Of a DNA stretch of 43,153 nt, positions 41,823-43,153 are shown in pieces (the first letter of the stretch is position 1; every line of letters starts with the position of its first letter). Below the pieces are notes generated by a model, which was given only the letters and a program-made list of their open reading frames with translations, was not told where the DNA came from and searched no databases. Source of the DNA: Sulfitobacter sp. HI0040. GTDB taxonomy: Bacteria > Pseudomonadota > Alphaproteobacteria > Rhodobacterales > Rhodobacteraceae. The position numbers and the translations under genes are program-made. The stretch lies in contig NZ_LWEX01000057.1 of assembly GCF_001634885.1 (NCBI RefSeq), positions 1 through 43,153 of the forward strand, in the 5' to 3' direction.

Positions 41823-42449
41823 ATGCCCAAAGCTGATCCCTTCGGATTCGACATGTCCGTGTCGTCGTCGAAAAAGAAAAACCCCCGTGGCCGTCGCGGC
41901 ATGTCGGGCGCTTCGGAGACGTCCACGCGGGTCTGCGATCACCCCGATTGTCAGGAACCGGGAAAGTACCGCGCGCCCAAAGCACCCGATGTGCTGGATG
42001 ATTATTATTGGTTCTGTCAGCAGCACGTACGGGAATACAATCTGAAGTGGAACTTCTTCGACGGCACGACCGAAGCGGAATTGAATGCCCAGATGTCCAA
42101 GGACAAGGTCTGGGAACGCTCGACCAAGCCGCTGGGCGATCCGGAGGCGCGGGCCTGGGCGCGGCTCGGCATCGAGGATCCGCATCAGGTGCTGGGCAAG
42201 AACGCGACGCAGAACCCCGGGCGCGGGCAGCAGGCGGGCCGCCGCCTGCCCCCCACCGAACGGCGCGCGCTGGAAATTCTTGAAGCGAAGGACAGCTGGA
42301 CCAAGCCCGAGGTGCGCAAAGCCTACAAGGCGCTGATCAAGATCCTTCACCCCGACATGAACGGCGGCGACCGCAGCCAGGAAGAGCAGCTGCAGCAGGT
42401 GGTCTGGGCATGGGATCAGATCAAGGGCAGCCGCAACTTCAAGGACTGA
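41823..42449 (+). CDS. J-domain protein with N-terminal Cys/His segment
   Basis: The 208-residue protein has a C-terminal J domain: RALEILEAKDSWTKPEVRKAYKALIKILHPDMNGGDR, with the HPD tripeptide near residue 177 that stimulates Hsp70 (DnaK) ATPase. Unlike DnaJ, the J domain is at the C-terminus. The N-terminal part has CDHPDCQEPGKYRAP, then YYWFCQQHVREYN, a possible Cys2-CysHis zinc site. There is no Gly/Phe region, so it is a specialised co-chaperone, perhaps with a restricted client. It is divergent from bolA, a neighbour relation that hints at Fe-S or redox client folding, as inference. A 16-base tandem repeat straddles its stop. Confidence 0.88.
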   Translation: MPKADPFGFDMSVSSSKKKNPRGRRGMSGASETSTRVCDHPDCQEPGKYRAPKAPDVLDDYYWFCQQHVREYNLKWNFFDGTTEAELNAQMSKDKVWERSTKPLGDPEARAWARLGIEDPHQVLGKNATQNPGRGQQAGRRLPPTERRALEILEAKDSWTKPEVRKAYKALIKILHPDMNGGDRSQEEQLQQVVWAWDQIKGSRNFKD

Positions 42450-42469
42450 CTGATTCAAGGACTGACTGG
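42438..42469 (+). repeat. 16-base tandem duplication at the J-domain gene stop
   Basis: TTCAAGGACTGACTGA (42438-42453) is followed at once by TTCAAGGACTGACTGG (42454-42469), 15 of 16 bases equal. The first copy encodes the last residues FKD and the stop. It looks like a recent slippage duplication. Confidence 0.8.
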
Positions 42470-42482
42470 CGAAGGAGCCGAG

Positions 42483-43153
42483 ATGGCGTATCCCTATGAC
42501 CTCGGCCTCCACAGCCGCCCCGTTTCGGGTGCCTCCGCCGGGGCGCAGGTCTGGTTCGATCGCGGGCTGAACTGGACCTACGGTTACAACCACGAAGAGG
42601 CCATCGTCTGCTATCGCCGTGCGCTGGATGAAGCGCCGGACTGCACGATGGCGCATTGGGGCATCGCCTATGCGGCGGGGCCCAACTACAACATGCCGTG
42701 GTCGCTTTTCGATGCACGGACAAAGGCCAAGGCGCTGTCGCTCGCATGGGACGCCACGCAGGCCGCGCTTGCCGGTCTGGACAATGTCAGCCCCGTCGAA
42801 GCGGCGCTGATCCGCGCCCTGCCCGCGCGCTATCCCCAAGCCACCCCGATCGAGGATCAATCCGGCTGGGACCGGGACTTCGCCGATGCGATGCGGCAGG
42901 TTCACGCGGCATTTCCCGATGACGCGGAGGTCGCCACGATCTTCGCCGAGGCGCTGATGAACCTCAGCCCGTGGAAGATGTGGGACATCGACGCGGGCGG
43001 TGTGCCCCGGCAGGCGGAAACGCTCGAATGTCAGCGGGTGCTGGAACGGCATCTGGCCCGCCCCGGGGGCATGTCCCACCCCGGGTTGCTGCATCTCTAT
43101 ATCCACCTGATGGAAATGTCGCCCGAGCCGGAAAAGGCCCTGAAGGCAGCGGA
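42483..43153 (+). CDS. tetratricopeptide-repeat protein, N-terminal part (cut by window end)
   Basis: The frame from ATG at 42483 stays open to the window end (about 223 residues). GAAGGAG at 42471 is a good ribosome site. Visible TPR-like text is FDRGLNWTYGYNHEEAIVCYRRALDEAPDCTMAHWGIAYA near residues 23-60, followed by TKAKALSLAWDATQAALAGL. Histidine-rich MSHPGLLHLYIHLMEMSPEPEKAL is near 200. There is no signal peptide. The family is common in marine bacteria as a long TPR protein of unknown function. It may be co-transcribed with the J-domain gene 33 bases upstream. Confidence 0.8.
   Translation, partial: MAYPYDLGLHSRPVSGASAGAQVWFDRGLNWTYGYNHEEAIVCYRRALDEAPDCTMAHWGIAYAAGPNYNMPWSLFDARTKAKALSLAWDATQAALAGLDNVSPVEAALIRALPARYPQATPIEDQSGWDRDFADAMRQVHAAFPDDAEVATIFAEALMNLSPWKMWDIDAGGVPRQAETLECQRVLERHLARPGGMSHPGLLHLYIHLMEMSPEPEKALKAA

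Noticed and set aside
1-43153. tRNA, rRNA, CRISPR arrays, IS elements, integrases, phage or toxin-antitoxin genes
   Set aside because: No cloverleaf, repeat-spacer array, transposase motif or small paired toxin gene could be supported on either strand by reading.

Overview
The window looks like a piece of an alphaproteobacterial chromosome from the Roseobacter/Rhodobacterales group. DNA is GC-rich with strong third-position GC. The gene set fits that group: a fused dipeptide-type ABC ATPase, PntAB, malate synthase G with GlcG, BolA next to a J-domain protein, GatB, and WaaA with a lipid-core glycosyltransferase. Assignment to genus is not possible from sequence alone. No rRNA, tRNA, CRISPR array, transposase, integrase or phage gene was found, so this is mostly core or metabolic chromosome rather than a mobile island.

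Layout. 1-136: start of a DegT-type aminotransferase gene on the minus strand, interrupted by a 41-bp perfect fold-back at the very edge of the window, probably an assembly or amplification artefact. 133-4817: gph (minus), then glmU-glmS-alkD (plus), covering amino-sugar supply for cell wall and LPS plus a DNA-repair gene. 4814-8775: a small lipoprotein (minus), then moaA, waaA and a glycosyltransferase (plus). 8878-19980: a peptide/N-acyl compound uptake and hydrolysis locus. Two paralogous M20 amidohydrolases, a DadA-like FAD oxidoreductase, an ArgE-like deacetylase and a double ABC ATPase are on the minus strand. They diverge from the solute-binding protein and two permeases on the plus strand.

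20191-24094: a YeeE/YedE sulfur transporter whose end overlaps the end of a DUF3422 gene, then a MATE exporter. 24161-27297: pntB and pntA (minus) with a clear intrinsic terminator. 27581-28333: an SDR dehydrogenase. 28646-32861: a minus-strand run of glutamine-amidotransferase-like hydrolase, GlcG, malate synthase G, DUF2256 and a small membrane protein. 32965-35950: pepN and a small membrane protein. 35959-36747: a lytic transglycosylase-like protein (minus). 36962-40806: an unknown 433-residue protein, gatB, two tiny membrane proteins and a thioesterase. 40936-43153: a DUF4177 protein, bolA (minus), a J-domain protein and the start of a TPR protein cut by the window end.

The best candidate for a coherent but uncharacterised system is the 8878-19980 locus: importer genes diverge from four catabolic enzymes, three of them M20 metallohydrolases, which suggests import and deacylation of N-acyl amino acids, peptides or opine-like compounds followed by flavin-dependent amine oxidation. 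Other points of interest are a low-GC patch inside gatB, a dispersed intergenic hairpin repeat with two copies here, a long tail-to-tail gene overlap, and a 41-residue membrane protein that is easily missed.
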